The notes beneath the pieces were generated by a model. It was not told where the DNA came from and ran no database searches. It worked only from the letters and a program-made list of their open reading frames with translations. This document shows, piece after piece, positions 41,622-50,960 of a stretch of DNA of 64,000 nt. Made by a program: the position numbers and the translations under genes. Position 1 is the first letter of the stretch. Each line of letters opens with the position of its first letter. The DNA is from Candidatus Chloroploca asiatica (GTDB taxonomy: Bacteria; Chloroflexota; Chloroflexia; Chloroflexales; Chloroflexaceae), in NCBI RefSeq assembly GCF_002532075.1, contig NZ_LYXE01000072.1:1-64000 (forward strand). The letters are read 5' to 3'.

Positions 41622-44600
41622 TCAGGCTTCTTCGTTGAGGATCCGGAAGAAGAGCTCGACGACCTGCGGATCAAAGTGCGTGGCTGAGAGGCTCGCGAGA
41701 TGCTCGCGCACGCGGTCTTCAGGCCATGCCTTGCGGTAGGGGCGATCCGAGCGGAGGGCATCCCAGACATCAACAATCGCAAAGAGGCGTGCTGCCAGCG
41801 GGATCGCTTCACCCTTGAGGCCCCGAGGGTAGCCTGTGCCGTCCCATTTTTCGTGGTGGCAATAAGGGATAGCGAGGGCCGGGCGCAAATAGGTAATGGG
41901 CGAGAGCAACTCATAGGCATAGGTCGGGTGGCGCTTCATAATCTCCCACTCTTCGGGGGTCAGCGGCCCAGGTTTGAGCAAGATCGCATCGGGAATACCC
42001 ATTTTGCCAATATCGTGGAGCAACGCACCCCGGCGAATATGGACAAGTTCCGCATCGCTCATCCCGACGGCACGGGCCAGGTGCAGGGTCAATTCAGTGA
42101 CCCGCAGCGAATGGCCTTCCGTCTCTTTATCACGTAAATCAAGGGCATATGACCAACCCTCGATCGTCTTATCGTAGGCAAGGGCAAGTTCCGTGTTGGC
42201 CCGTTGCAGATTTTCAAACATCGTCGCATTATCAATAGCAATTGCCGACTGACCGGCAATCACCTCAAGGAAGTTCATCCAGTTCTGATCTTCGGGGATC
42301 GGCTTGCGGTCAAAAATCTCGAGCACGCCTTGCACCTGACCTTTGGCGAGCAGCGGCAACGCCAGGTAATGCGTAAAGCCTTCACGCTCGTAGAAACGGT
42401 CACCGACCCAGTTCGTGCCGATCTCCTCGGCACTATAGGCACGCACAGGGCGCTGCTCGAGTGCAGCCGTGCCCGAGAGTCCGCTCCCAACCTTGACGAG
42501 CGAATGTTTGACCGCATTGGTACGAAAACCATATCCTGCCGCAAAGCGCAGTTCATGGGAATGGGACTGGAGCAGCAACATAGTTGCCGCAGCGACATCT
42601 TGCAGCGCCGTGACCCGGTTGAGGATGAGATCAAGCGTAATGCTGAGATCCATACTCGATGTAATCGCCATATCAATCATGCGCAGGGCTTGCTGCTGCT
42701 CGATCTTCTTGAGCGTTTCGCGGAAGAGTTCCGCATTATGCAGCGCAATTGCCGTCGTATTGGCAACCCAGGTCAGCAATTCAGCATCGGTCTCGCCAAA
42801 ACGATTGACCTGACGATCCTGCAGCGCCAGCACACCAACAACGGCATCCTTGGCGAGCATGGGCACAAAGATGGCTGACTGGATCAGTTCAGCACCTGTA
42901 TCAGAGAGCGGGGCGTGGATGCGCCTGAGAGCCTTTTGATAATGAGGAAGAATCACCGGTCGCCGGGTATGGATCGCCTCGCTATGGGTACCCCAACCAG
43001 GTGGCTCAAGGGCAACGGAAGGAACGTGCGTGAGATCTTCCGTTTGACCATCATGGTAGATATGCGCCGGGATGATGATGCGGCTCTCGGCATCATAGCG
43101 ACTCAACAGAATAGCTTCGACATCAGGAAAGAGTTTCTGGACGGTCGCCCTGACCGTCGCATAGATCGTCGGCAGATCAAACGTACTCGAGAGATCGCGA
43201 CCGAGTTGATTGATCAGTGCAAGGTGTTCAGCGCGCATCTGCGCATCCTGCTGGAGGCGCACCCGATGCAACGAATTGCCAAAAATATCGAGCAAGGTCG
43301 CAAAGAGATGGGGGCTATAAGAGGATCCGCCAGAGACAATTGGTGTTGCAAGGACAAGCACACCCTCAATCAGATTGCTCGACTCGACGACAGCGCAGAC
43401 ACCCCGCCAGCCTGCGGGCATCTGGTGGCGCAACGAAGCAGCAAGGCGCGGATCGGTCTGAAAATCTTCGACCAGGAGAATCTCGCCAGCATTGATCAAG
43501 GTTTCCACGACCTCTTCACCCCGTTCAAGGGAAGTCAACGGCACATCAGCAAAGTCACCTGACATTGCCATGGGGATGAGTTGATGCGCGTTGAGATCGC
43601 GCCAGAGGAAGAAACTGGCCGTAAAACCCAAGATCGTGCGTGATTTTTCCAGAAAGAGAGCGAGCAACTCACGGTAGGTAGGGACGACGCGAAGCGAACG
43701 AACAATCGCATAGACTGCTTCGAGTTCATCGAGGCGCTGGCGGGTCACTTTGAGCAACCAGTCTTGCTCAACCACTCCTGCAATCATCTGGTTAATCTGG
43801 AGCAATACAGCTTCATCGTCAACGCTAAACTCACCTGAAGAAGGACGCGAGAGCATAACACAACCCAGAGACGCGCCATTATTGCCAGGCAGCAAAGAAG
43901 CAAGCAGGCCATCCAAGAGCGGACACGGCGCAGTGTGGCTAACTAGTTGACGCAAGGTCGAGAACTGCTCAAGCTCGGCGTGCGTCAAGCGCACGAGATG
44001 GTGATGCGACTTCAAATGAGTCATTACAACTGTGGCGAGCTCAACCTGATCTGTCTGTTGACACTGTGCATAGTCAGGAGCGAAGGATGACATAAGCAGA
44101 GGATGCGTCAGACTGCGCTGGGCAGCGAGAAACGTCAGCGCAATCTGGGCACCAATGGCCTCACGGAGCCCATCCGTCAGGATCTGCAATTTCTCTTCCA
44201 GAGCCATGGGCGCAGAAATTTCCACACTCAGGCGGGCAAGAATCTGATTACGCCGGGCATTTTCGGCAATGCGCTGCTCATCTTGTTTGCGTCTGGTAAT
44301 ATCCATCAAGCTCACCAGCACCGTGCCAGTGTCACTGTCGAGCGAAGGAAAGACCATCGTCTGCAAGACATAGAGGCGTTCGAGGGAAGCTGTCGAGAGC
44401 ATCATCTCCGTTGCAAAGACGGTCTCGCCATTAGCAAGGGCGAGTAACTGCTGCACAAAGCCTGGCATGGTTTCGGGGAGGGCAAACTTGGGCGCAATCG
44501 ACTTGAGCATCTGCGATTTCGACTGCGCCTTAAAGATCTTGAGGGTTGCATCATTGACATCAAGGACACGAATCTGATGCAGCGCCTCGTTGACACGGTC

Positions 44601-45362
44601 GGGATGCTGAGCAAAGTAGGCCTGGAAATCAGTAACCCCAGCCTGGCGCAACGCTCTAATCATCGCGATGACTGACGTCCAATCTTCTTCCCAAATCGAA
44701 ACCGGGACAAACTGAAAGATCGACTGGTAGCGTGAGCGGATGCGCTTCTGGTCTTCGAGCAGGCTCAGGAGCGTGCGCCGGGCACGTTCGGACTGTTCCA
44801 GTTCAACGTGCGCCTGATGTTCCACTTCGCGGGAGAGTCGATGGCGTTGTTGTTCCGTCAGATCCGTTGCAATGACACAAAACAGGTGCTCGCCATCAGC
44901 CAGTTGCACCTCACTCGACGAGAGCAACACCGGCAACTTCACATCGCCATAGCCTTCGAGGAGAAACTCACCACGGCCGCCGCCATAGAGCAGAGACTGA
45001 AAGAACTTGCGACTCGTAGGAGTCACCCAATCTTGCAGGCGTGAAGCCGTTACCCGTTCGGGAAGAGTCATCAGCATCTCGGCGAAACGCCGATTGCAAT
45101 AGATCACAATGCCTTGCGCACTCACCAAGAGGGCACCCTCACTCATCGCCTCAATGAGCGTGCGGTAGGTCTGATCGGCTGTTCTGGCAGTAAAGATCTG
45201 CTTGCCCCAGGCTCCACTCATCACCAGGGCATCAACCTTGCGGTCACGAACCGCGCCAATAACCTCTTCGAGTTCAAGCAGACGAGCACGCAGATCGGCA
45301 TTTTCGTGTTGTAATTGAGCAACGGAATCGGCATCAGTGCTCGTGAGGGGCTTATCTTCCAT
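41622..45362 (-). CDS. Multi-sensor HD-GYP c-di-GMP phosphodiesterase
   Basis: A 1246-residue cytoplasmic protein. After a short N-terminal coiled coil (residues 14-45) come two PAS-like regions (about 60-170 and 215-365) and about four GAF domains (about 390-545, 555-710, 735-890, 905-1055). The C-terminal HD-GYP domain has HDIGKMGIPD (His1116, Asp1117) and HHEKWDGTGYP, with all metal ligands seen. HD-GYP enzymes hydrolyse c-di-GMP to pGpG or GMP. The upstream PAS-KaiB gene lies 21 bases away on the same strand, so the two are one operon. It is a likely counterpart of the GGDEF protein at 5123. Confidence 0.94.
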   Translation of the reverse strand: MEDKPLTSTDADSVAQLQHENADLRARLLELEEVIGAVRDRKVDALVMSGAWGKQIFTARTADQTYRTLIEAMSEGALLVSAQGIVIYCNRRFAEMLMTLPERVTASRLQDWVTPTSRKFFQSLLYGGGRGEFLLEGYGDVKLPVLLSSSEVQLADGEHLFCVIATDLTEQQRHRLSREVEHQAHVELEQSERARRTLLSLLEDQKRIRSRYQSIFQFVPVSIWEEDWTSVIAMIRALRQAGVTDFQAYFAQHPDRVNEALHQIRVLDVNDATLKIFKAQSKSQMLKSIAPKFALPETMPGFVQQLLALANGETVFATEMMLSTASLERLYVLQTMVFPSLDSDTGTVLVSLMDITRRKQDEQRIAENARRNQILARLSVEISAPMALEEKLQILTDGLREAIGAQIALTFLAAQRSLTHPLLMSSFAPDYAQCQQTDQVELATVVMTHLKSHHHLVRLTHAELEQFSTLRQLVSHTAPCPLLDGLLASLLPGNNGASLGCVMLSRPSSGEFSVDDEAVLLQINQMIAGVVEQDWLLKVTRQRLDELEAVYAIVRSLRVVPTYRELLALFLEKSRTILGFTASFFLWRDLNAHQLIPMAMSGDFADVPLTSLERGEEVVETLINAGEILLVEDFQTDPRLAASLRHQMPAGWRGVCAVVESSNLIEGVLVLATPIVSGGSSYSPHLFATLLDIFGNSLHRVRLQQDAQMRAEHLALINQLGRDLSSTFDLPTIYATVRATVQKLFPDVEAILLSRYDAESRIIIPAHIYHDGQTEDLTHVPSVALEPPGWGTHSEAIHTRRPVILPHYQKALRRIHAPLSDTGAELIQSAIFVPMLAKDAVVGVLALQDRQVNRFGETDAELLTWVANTTAIALHNAELFRETLKKIEQQQALRMIDMAITSSMDLSITLDLILNRVTALQDVAAATMLLLQSHSHELRFAAGYGFRTNAVKHSLVKVGSGLSGTAALEQRPVRAYSAEEIGTNWVGDRFYEREGFTHYLALPLLAKGQVQGVLEIFDRKPIPEDQNWMNFLEVIAGQSAIAIDNATMFENLQRANTELALAYDKTIEGWSYALDLRDKETEGHSLRVTELTLHLARAVGMSDAELVHIRRGALLHDIGKMGIPDAILLKPGPLTPEEWEIMKRHPTYAYELLSPITYLRPALAIPYCHHEKWDGTGYPRGLKGEAIPLAARLFAIVDVWDALRSDRPYRKAWPEDRVREHLASLSATHFDPQVVELFFRILNEEA

Positions 45363-45383
45363 GATAGTCTCAGATTCCGTGGG

Positions 45384-47057
45384 TTAGAGATCGAGGGCAA
45401 TGAGCACACGTGCCGTATCAGAGAGATCACCAACAATGCGACAGGCAGGCAGCGGTTGCTGACGCACCAGCGTCGGTACCGCAATGATACGCTCTTTTTC
45501 GGCAAGCTGAGGTTGCTGATAGAGATCAATAATCTCTAATTCATAGCGTCCCTTGAGATATTCTTCACAGATCGCTGTAATATTGGTCACCGCACGGAAG
45601 GAATGGGTCGTCATCCCGGTAATATAGAGACAGAGGATATACTTCTCGTGCTCTTGCGCAACCACAGAGTGGAGATCGACACTTGCATAGCGAGGGGCTT
45701 TGCCGGTATCTTGCAGCAGATAGTTGATTTCACGCTTGAGAGCGATGATGCGCTCTTCATTATCGAGGGTCAACAGATGCCAGCGTTGCAACTCGTCCAA
45801 CTGGTTACGCTGTTGTTCCTCGGCCTTCCGGCGCTCGCTGATATCCTGGAACGCCCCATGCACCAGGATAATCGTACCATCAGCATCGCGGACAGCCTCA
45901 CCAATAGTGCGCACCCAGACCCGGCGACCTTTGGAGGTGATAATCTGCAATTCTTCATCGTAGGGCGTCCCATCGCGGGCGCAGGCCCCGAAGACTTCGG
46001 CAATGCGCTCGCGATATTCGGGGGCGTAATAGTTGAGGCCCTGATCGACCGAAGGTGAAATCCCAAGGGGTTCTTCGTGGATGAAAGCAACCTCGTCGGA
46101 CCAGACCACCCGATTATCGCGCAGATCCACCGACCAGCCACCGAGACGAGCCATCCGTCCCGCGATGTGCAGGAGGAGGTTCCGATGATACAGATCCGCC
46201 TCAGCCTGTTTGCGTTCGGTGATATCGCGAAAATTAATCAAGAGTGCAGCCACACTCGGCTCGGCAAGGAGATTGGTAAAAGTCGTCTCGATCCAGCGCC
46301 ACGATCCATCACGGTGCTGAGCGCGATACTCAATGGTCGGGTGAAGCTCAGGATGGTTGAGCGCCTGGGTACGTGCCTCAACGACACGGGGCAGATCATC
46401 AGGATGCGTCGCCTGGATGGGTTTGAAGTCAAGCGGTTCAGCTTCACCATAGCCAAAGGTGCGCCAAGCTGAAGGGCTGGCAAAGATCAACGTACCATCT
46501 TCTTGGACTAGCACAATACCATCAACCGCGTGCTCGATCAACGCACGAAAGTGATTTTCACGCAACGCAAGCTGGAGACTGCTCGCCTCGACATAGGCAA
46601 GATACGCTTGCTGCGCATCCTCCCGTGCCTGTTCAGCCAGGATCTGCTGAGTAATATTTTCGTGCGCGGTAATAAGGTGACTACCATCAATAAACCGGGT
46701 CACACGCAAACGAAACCAGCGCAACTCGGTGGGCGAATGGCACGGATAGACGTGGATAAACTCGTCAAGTTCACCTGCGATGACCTCGCGAATACCTTGG
46801 GGGATCGTCTCATCACATGCATCGGTGAGGTTGTAAATATGCGGATCAGGCCGGGATTCGCAGATCGCAAAGTAGTTTGCCCCCAGCCCATAGTTGACTG
46901 GAACCGGCGGATTTTCATCGGCGAAGGTACACCAGGCCTTATTGACGGCGACAATATTGCCGTTCAGATCCAGGACAGCAATATGGGCGGAAAGACCGTC
47001 CAGAGCAGCTTGAATGAAGTCCTGGCCCTCTGTTGTCACCGAAGATGTCGTGCGCAT
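45384..47057 (-). CDS. PAS sensor with C-terminal KaiB domain
   Basis: A 557-residue protein. Three PAS/PAC units lie at about 10-140, 165-290 and 300-420, each ending in an N/D-I-T/S-E-R-type stretch. A conserved helical linker (LDELQRWHLLTLDNEERIIA) follows. Residues 471-557 match KaiB: KYILCLYITGMTTHSFRAV, LEIIDLYQQPQLAEKERIIA, VPTLVR and RIVGDLSDTARVLIALDL. KaiB is a thioredoxin-like clock protein that binds KaiC; SasA kinases carry a related domain at their N-terminus. Here it replaces the histidine kinase as the output. The Shine-Dalgarno GGGAGG is well placed. It is co-transcribed with the HD-GYP gene. No kaiC or kaiA gene is in the window. Confidence 0.92.
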   Translation of the reverse strand: MRTTSSVTTEGQDFIQAALDGLSAHIAVLDLNGNIVAVNKAWCTFADENPPVPVNYGLGANYFAICESRPDPHIYNLTDACDETIPQGIREVIAGELDEFIHVYPCHSPTELRWFRLRVTRFIDGSHLITAHENITQQILAEQAREDAQQAYLAYVEASSLQLALRENHFRALIEHAVDGIVLVQEDGTLIFASPSAWRTFGYGEAEPLDFKPIQATHPDDLPRVVEARTQALNHPELHPTIEYRAQHRDGSWRWIETTFTNLLAEPSVAALLINFRDITERKQAEADLYHRNLLLHIAGRMARLGGWSVDLRDNRVVWSDEVAFIHEEPLGISPSVDQGLNYYAPEYRERIAEVFGACARDGTPYDEELQIITSKGRRVWVRTIGEAVRDADGTIILVHGAFQDISERRKAEEQQRNQLDELQRWHLLTLDNEERIIALKREINYLLQDTGKAPRYASVDLHSVVAQEHEKYILCLYITGMTTHSFRAVTNITAICEEYLKGRYELEIIDLYQQPQLAEKERIIAVPTLVRQQPLPACRIVGDLSDTARVLIALDL

Positions 47058-47159
47058 CCGAGCCTCCCCACCAGCGTCTATAGCTATCTATTATACGTCA
47101 GGTGAGTAACGGATGCTAGGGGCATAGCTTGTGGTGCTTGAGGCTTATATTGGGAGGAA

Positions 47160-47194
47160 GCATAGTTTGCGGGCCAATGGCCCGCAAACTATGC
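47160..47194 (-). terminator. Hairpin after the 143-residue membrane protein gene
   Basis: 16-bp perfect stem (GCATAGTTTGCGGGCC/GGCCCGCAAACTATGC) with AAT loop, six bases beyond the leftward stop at 47200. Confidence 0.85.
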
Positions 47195-47199
47195 GCATC

Positions 47200-47631
47200 T
47201 CACCGGCGATTGAGCAGTTCGTAGCTCGTAATTGTCAACAGATAGAAGATGGCATCGGCAGCCAGTTTACCAATAATCGTGCCGAATAAAGGCGAGGGGA
47301 AAATCACGAGGGCAAGCGCAAGTACCGCAGGTCCTACCACTAAGCTGTCAAACAGTTCCGCAGGGCCAAATTCAACCAGCATCGCAGTGAACGTAGCACG
47401 CAAAGATCGCCATGACAATCCGCCGCGACGCCGGAGATCACGCCAGAAGATGACACTATAAAAACCAAGACTCTCGGCCCAGGTACCAACTAGTGCCGCA
47501 AGCAGAACACTGCCACTCCATTCGAGGGCAAGCAGCGTGCCAATCACGGTTGCAAGAAGGCCAACAGCCTCAGCTGGAAGGTAGCGGTGTAGCCAGACAC
47601 GTGGTCGGCCGGTCATCTCCATCAGTGCCAT
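47200..47631 (-). CDS. Uncharacterised four-helix membrane protein
   Basis: About 143 residues with four predicted membrane helices (near 17-37, 43-58, 93-112, 118-138). A central motif VGTWAESLGFYSVIFWRDLR and ending SYELLNRR are distinctive, but I do not know the family's function. ATG 47631 follows GGGGAG by four bases; ATG 47643 would add four residues. It is monocistronic and ends at a hairpin. Confidence 0.75.
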   Translation of the reverse strand: MALMEMTGRPRVWLHRYLPAEAVGLLATVIGTLLALEWSGSVLLAALVGTWAESLGFYSVIFWRDLRRRGGLSWRSLRATFTAMLVEFGPAELFDSLVVGPAVLALALVIFPSPLFGTIIGKLAADAIFYLLTITSYELLNRR

Positions 47632-47837
47632 AGGTCTCCCCAATGCATTCCAGGTGCGTCACAACAAGGTATGCACTGAGTATAGCTAGCCAGCGACTGA
47701 TGCGTGTCCCAAACGAGCGCACTTTCTTCCCAGGTTTGCGTGAGGAAATAGCGGCTGGGTACGCATGACAAGGTTGGGCCGCACAATGGCAGCGTTGCTG
47801 CCATCGTGCGACCCAACCTCGTCAAAGAACCGAGAAC
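47632..47837. other. Gap with a hairpin terminator
   Basis: No gene is seen. It should contain the promoter of the membrane protein gene; the right part is the 49-base hairpin at 47771-47819. Confidence 0.5.
47771..47819 (-). terminator. Long hairpin after the P-type ATPase operon
   Basis: Stem of 23 bp around a three-base loop with two non-Watson-Crick positions. These are A-C mismatches in plus-strand RNA but G-U pairs in minus-strand RNA, so the structure is more stable in the transcript of the leftward genes ending at 47838. Confidence 0.82.
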
Positions 47838-48059
47838 CTACTCCGCTCGCTTACGCCCAAAGCGCAGATACGCCAGTGGGCCCACAAAGCTCACGAATGA
47901 GGCCAGTGCCCACGCCCAGCGCGGGCCGTTGACCTGCTCGGGCGGGCGGAAGAAGAGGTCCACCAGCGCGGTCGCCAACAGGCTCAACTGAAGACTCGCG
48001 AGTGCGAGAAGGATGCCCCGTTGTTTGGGCGAAAGGTCGCTCCAAGCCACTTTTTTCAT
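47838..48059 (-). CDS. Small PLDc_N-type two-helix membrane protein
   Basis: A 73-residue protein of the phospholipase-D N-terminal (PLDc_N) type: a cytoplasmic start, two membrane helices (about 14-36 and 46-65), R-P-x-x-x-V-x-G-x-x-W-x-W between them, and FVGPLAYLRFGRKR at the end. No PLD catalytic HKD motif is present. Its ATG overlaps the P-type ATPase stop by four bases, with GGAGG just upstream, so it is translationally coupled and may be an accessory subunit of the pump (inference). Confidence 0.85.
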   Translation of the reverse strand: MKKVAWSDLSPKQRGILLALASLQLSLLATALVDLFFRPPEQVNGPRWAWALASFVSFVGPLAYLRFGRKRAE

Positions 48060-50881
48060 GATCGCCTCCGTTGGATCAGTTTTTCAACCTCGATCAAAAT
48101 AAAGAGGAGCAAGCCCAGGCCCACACAGATCAGCATGTCGTTGAGGGTCAAGGGTAGTAAACCAAGGAAAAGACCCAGTGGGCTAAAGAGGGCGAGCACC
48201 TGTAACCCGACCACCAGGATAATGATACCCCACATGACACGATTCGAGAAGACCCCGATGGTGAGAATAGACTCGGTATTCGAGCGGGTCGCCAGGGCTT
48301 GAAAAACCTGCAAGAGGGTCAGGCTCACCACCATCATCGTCTGCCATTGCGCCAGGCCGGCCTGGTAATACCAGAAACCCACCCCCAGGGCGAGCACGCC
48401 AATCACGCCCCCAACCCACGTCACCTGCCAACCCATACCACCCGCAAAGATGCCTTCGGTCGAAGAGTGGGGCGGGCGATGCATCACATGCCGCTCGGCA
48501 GGCTCCATGCCCATGCTCAAGCCGAGCAGTCCGTCCGTCATTAGGTTGAGCCAGAGCAACTGCAGGGGCAAGAGCGCGACGGCGGACTGCGTTGGCATAC
48601 CTACGACAAAAAAGAGTAACGGCCAGAGCAGCATCACCAGCACTTTGCCGATATTGCCCGCGACCGCGAACTTGACAAAGCGGCGCAGATTATCATAGAT
48701 CACTCGACCTTCTTCGACGGCAGCAACGATCGTGGCAAAGTTGTCGTCGCGCAGCACCATCGCCGACGCTTCTTTGGAGACATCGGTGCCAGTGATGCCC
48801 ATGGCCACGCCGATATCGGCTTTTTTCAAGGCTGGCGCGTCGTTGACTCCGTCGCCCGTCATCGCAACAACGTGCCCCTGGCGTTGCAGTGAGGCGACAA
48901 TCCTGAGTTTGTGCTCGGGGCTGACCCGTGCAAAGACGGCGGTCGAGGCCGTCGCTTGCACAAGTTGCGCATCACTCATCGCGCTCAGTTCGCTACCGGT
49001 GACGACGGTTTCGTCAGTGGCAATGCCAAGCGTCCGCGCAATATAGCTCGCGGTCAACGGATGGTCACCGGTAATCATCACTGGCCGAATACCAGCCTCG
49101 CGGCAGGTTGCAACGGCTGCACGCACCTCGGCGCGCGGTGGGTCGATCATGCCAAGAAGACCGAGGAAGATCAAATCGCGCTCGACCTCGTGGATCCGTT
49201 CGGTCGAAGCGAGAGGTCGAAAAGCCACCCCGAGTACCCGGATCCCATTGCGGGCCAGCCGTTCATTATCGGTCAAAATCGCCTGACGCCACGTCTCGGT
49301 CAGCGGCTCAGGCCCACCTTCAGTCCAGACCTGACTTGTGATTTCCAGCAAGCCATCGGCAGCCCCTTTGGTCACCGCAATATAGGCCATCTCAGGCGCA
49401 TACCCCTCAACGCCCCAAATCGCACCAAGGTGGGCCTCAATCATCTTCTGGGGGCGGTAATGAACCGTGGTCATGCGCTTGCGGTCGCTATCAAAGGGCA
49501 ACTCGGCGACTCGAGGCATCGCATGCTCAAGATCATGCTTGAGCAACTGACCATTGGCAGCCGCCACCAGCAACGAGCTCTCAGTTGGATCACCCACCAG
49601 TTTATACTGATCCGTAGCGGGATCAAGGCTCAGCGTTGCATCATTGCAGAGCGCTGCTCCGGCAAGCAAGAGCGCCGAGCCGACAGGTTTCTGGGTGCGC
49701 AGTTCCTGCATAGCCGCATCAGGATTCAAGAGCGCAACTGGGCCGTGGTGACCATTCTTTAGCTCAACCAGCATCCCCGGCAGCACGACCATTGTCACGG
49801 TCATCCGGTTCTCGGTGAGCGTCCCGGTCTTATCCGAACAAATCGTCGTCACCGAGCCAAGCGTCTCCACCGCAGGCAACTTGCGAATCAGCGCATTGCG
49901 TTTGAGCATCCGCTGGGCACCAAGCGCCAGCGTAAACGTGACCACAGCCGGCAGACCCTCGGGGATCACCGCGACGGCCAGCGAGACGGCGGTAAGCAGC
50001 ATGATCGTCACCTGCTCACCCATCCAGAGGCCAATACCAAAAATAAGCACCGCCACAATCACGCCCGCAACGGCCAGTTGCTTGCCAACCATATCGAGGC
50101 GCACCTGAAGTGGCGTTGCCTCGTGAGGTACGGCCTGCAGCAGATCGGCAATCGTGCCAAGCTCGGTCTGCATACCCGTTGCCACCACCAGCGCACTCCC
50201 CCGACCATAGGTCACCGTCGTACCAAGGTAGGCCATATTGCGACGATCCGCGAGGGGCACCTCGGCGCGGGTCAGCGCTTCGGTAACTTTCTCAACCGGT
50301 TCCGACTCACCAGTAAGGGCCGACTCTTGAATGCGCAGGTTAATGCTCTCGATAATGCGCACATCGGCGGGCACCAGATTGCCCGCTTCGAGCACGATCA
50401 CATCGCCGGGCACCAGTTCACGTGCGGGCAACTCAAGCAGTTTGCCATTGCGATAGGCACGCACACTGGGCACAGCAAGTTTCTTGAGCGCTGCAATCGC
50501 CTTCTCGGCGCGGTACTCTTGAAAAAAGCCGAGCACCGCAAAGAGCACCACAATCGCCAGAATCGCCCCCGCCTCAAGGAATTTGCCAAGGAAGAGCGAA
50601 AGCACCGACGCAGCAATCAGGATCAGCACCATCACATTGGTAAACTGTTCCCACAGGATCCTGGCGGGATGCTTACCTCCGTGTTCAATTAATTCATTGG
50701 CACCATACTGCGTCAGACGAACCTGAGCTTCGCCCTGATCCAGGCCCGTGGAGGCACTTGTCAACCGTTGCAGCGCAACCTTGGGCGGCAGCGCATACCA
50801 GGCCACCGCCTGTGGCGTCGCAGACAGTGTTTCATTGGCAGGATCACGCTGCTCAGGTGAAGAAGGGAGCGTAACTTTCAT
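48056..50881 (-). CDS. P2-type cation-transporting ATPase, probably Mn2+ (or Ca2+)
   Basis: A 941-residue P-type ATPase of the SERCA/PMR1-like P2 class. Motifs: TGES (actuator), PEGLPA in M4, SDKTGTLTENRMTV (phosphorylated Asp), MITGDHPLTA, MTGDGVNDAPALKKADIGVAMG and NLMTDG in M6. About ten membrane helices are present, without N-terminal heavy-metal domains. The yybP-ykoY riboswitch in its leader indicates Mn2+ control; the Lactococcus P-type ATPase YoaB is a known precedent. It probably moves Mn2+ (or Ca2+) out of the cytoplasm. It overlaps the PLDc_N gene by four bases. GAGG lies seven bases before ATG. Confidence 0.95.
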   Translation of the reverse strand: MKVTLPSSPEQRDPANETLSATPQAVAWYALPPKVALQRLTSASTGLDQGEAQVRLTQYGANELIEHGGKHPARILWEQFTNVMVLILIAASVLSLFLGKFLEAGAILAIVVLFAVLGFFQEYRAEKAIAALKKLAVPSVRAYRNGKLLELPARELVPGDVIVLEAGNLVPADVRIIESINLRIQESALTGESEPVEKVTEALTRAEVPLADRRNMAYLGTTVTYGRGSALVVATGMQTELGTIADLLQAVPHEATPLQVRLDMVGKQLAVAGVIVAVLIFGIGLWMGEQVTIMLLTAVSLAVAVIPEGLPAVVTFTLALGAQRMLKRNALIRKLPAVETLGSVTTICSDKTGTLTENRMTVTMVVLPGMLVELKNGHHGPVALLNPDAAMQELRTQKPVGSALLLAGAALCNDATLSLDPATDQYKLVGDPTESSLLVAAANGQLLKHDLEHAMPRVAELPFDSDRKRMTTVHYRPQKMIEAHLGAIWGVEGYAPEMAYIAVTKGAADGLLEITSQVWTEGGPEPLTETWRQAILTDNERLARNGIRVLGVAFRPLASTERIHEVERDLIFLGLLGMIDPPRAEVRAAVATCREAGIRPVMITGDHPLTASYIARTLGIATDETVVTGSELSAMSDAQLVQATASTAVFARVSPEHKLRIVASLQRQGHVVAMTGDGVNDAPALKKADIGVAMGITGTDVSKEASAMVLRDDNFATIVAAVEEGRVIYDNLRRFVKFAVAGNIGKVLVMLLWPLLFFVVGMPTQSAVALLPLQLLWLNLMTDGLLGLSMGMEPAERHVMHRPPHSSTEGIFAGGMGWQVTWVGGVIGVLALGVGFWYYQAGLAQWQTMMVVSLTLLQVFQALATRSNTESILTIGVFSNRVMWGIIILVVGLQVLALFSPLGLFLGLLPLTLNDMLICVGLGLLLFILIEVEKLIQRRRS

Positions 50882-50926
50882 TGGGGAACCTCATCACTAC
50901 AGGTGATGGTGTGCAGAATCATGCAC

Positions 50927-50960
50927 AAAAACCACCACGATACCTTGTTATCGTGGTGGT
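50927..50960 (-). terminator. Riboswitch expression platform: intrinsic terminator in the ATPase leader
   Basis: In the minus-strand RNA, a 12-bp stem ACCACCACGAUA/UAUCGUGGUGGU with a six-base loop is followed by UUUU, 46 bases before the ATPase start. Its first bases overlap the 3' strand of aptamer helix P1 (50958-50961). This fits Mn2+-dependent antitermination: ligand-stabilised P1 would block the terminator. Confidence 0.9.
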
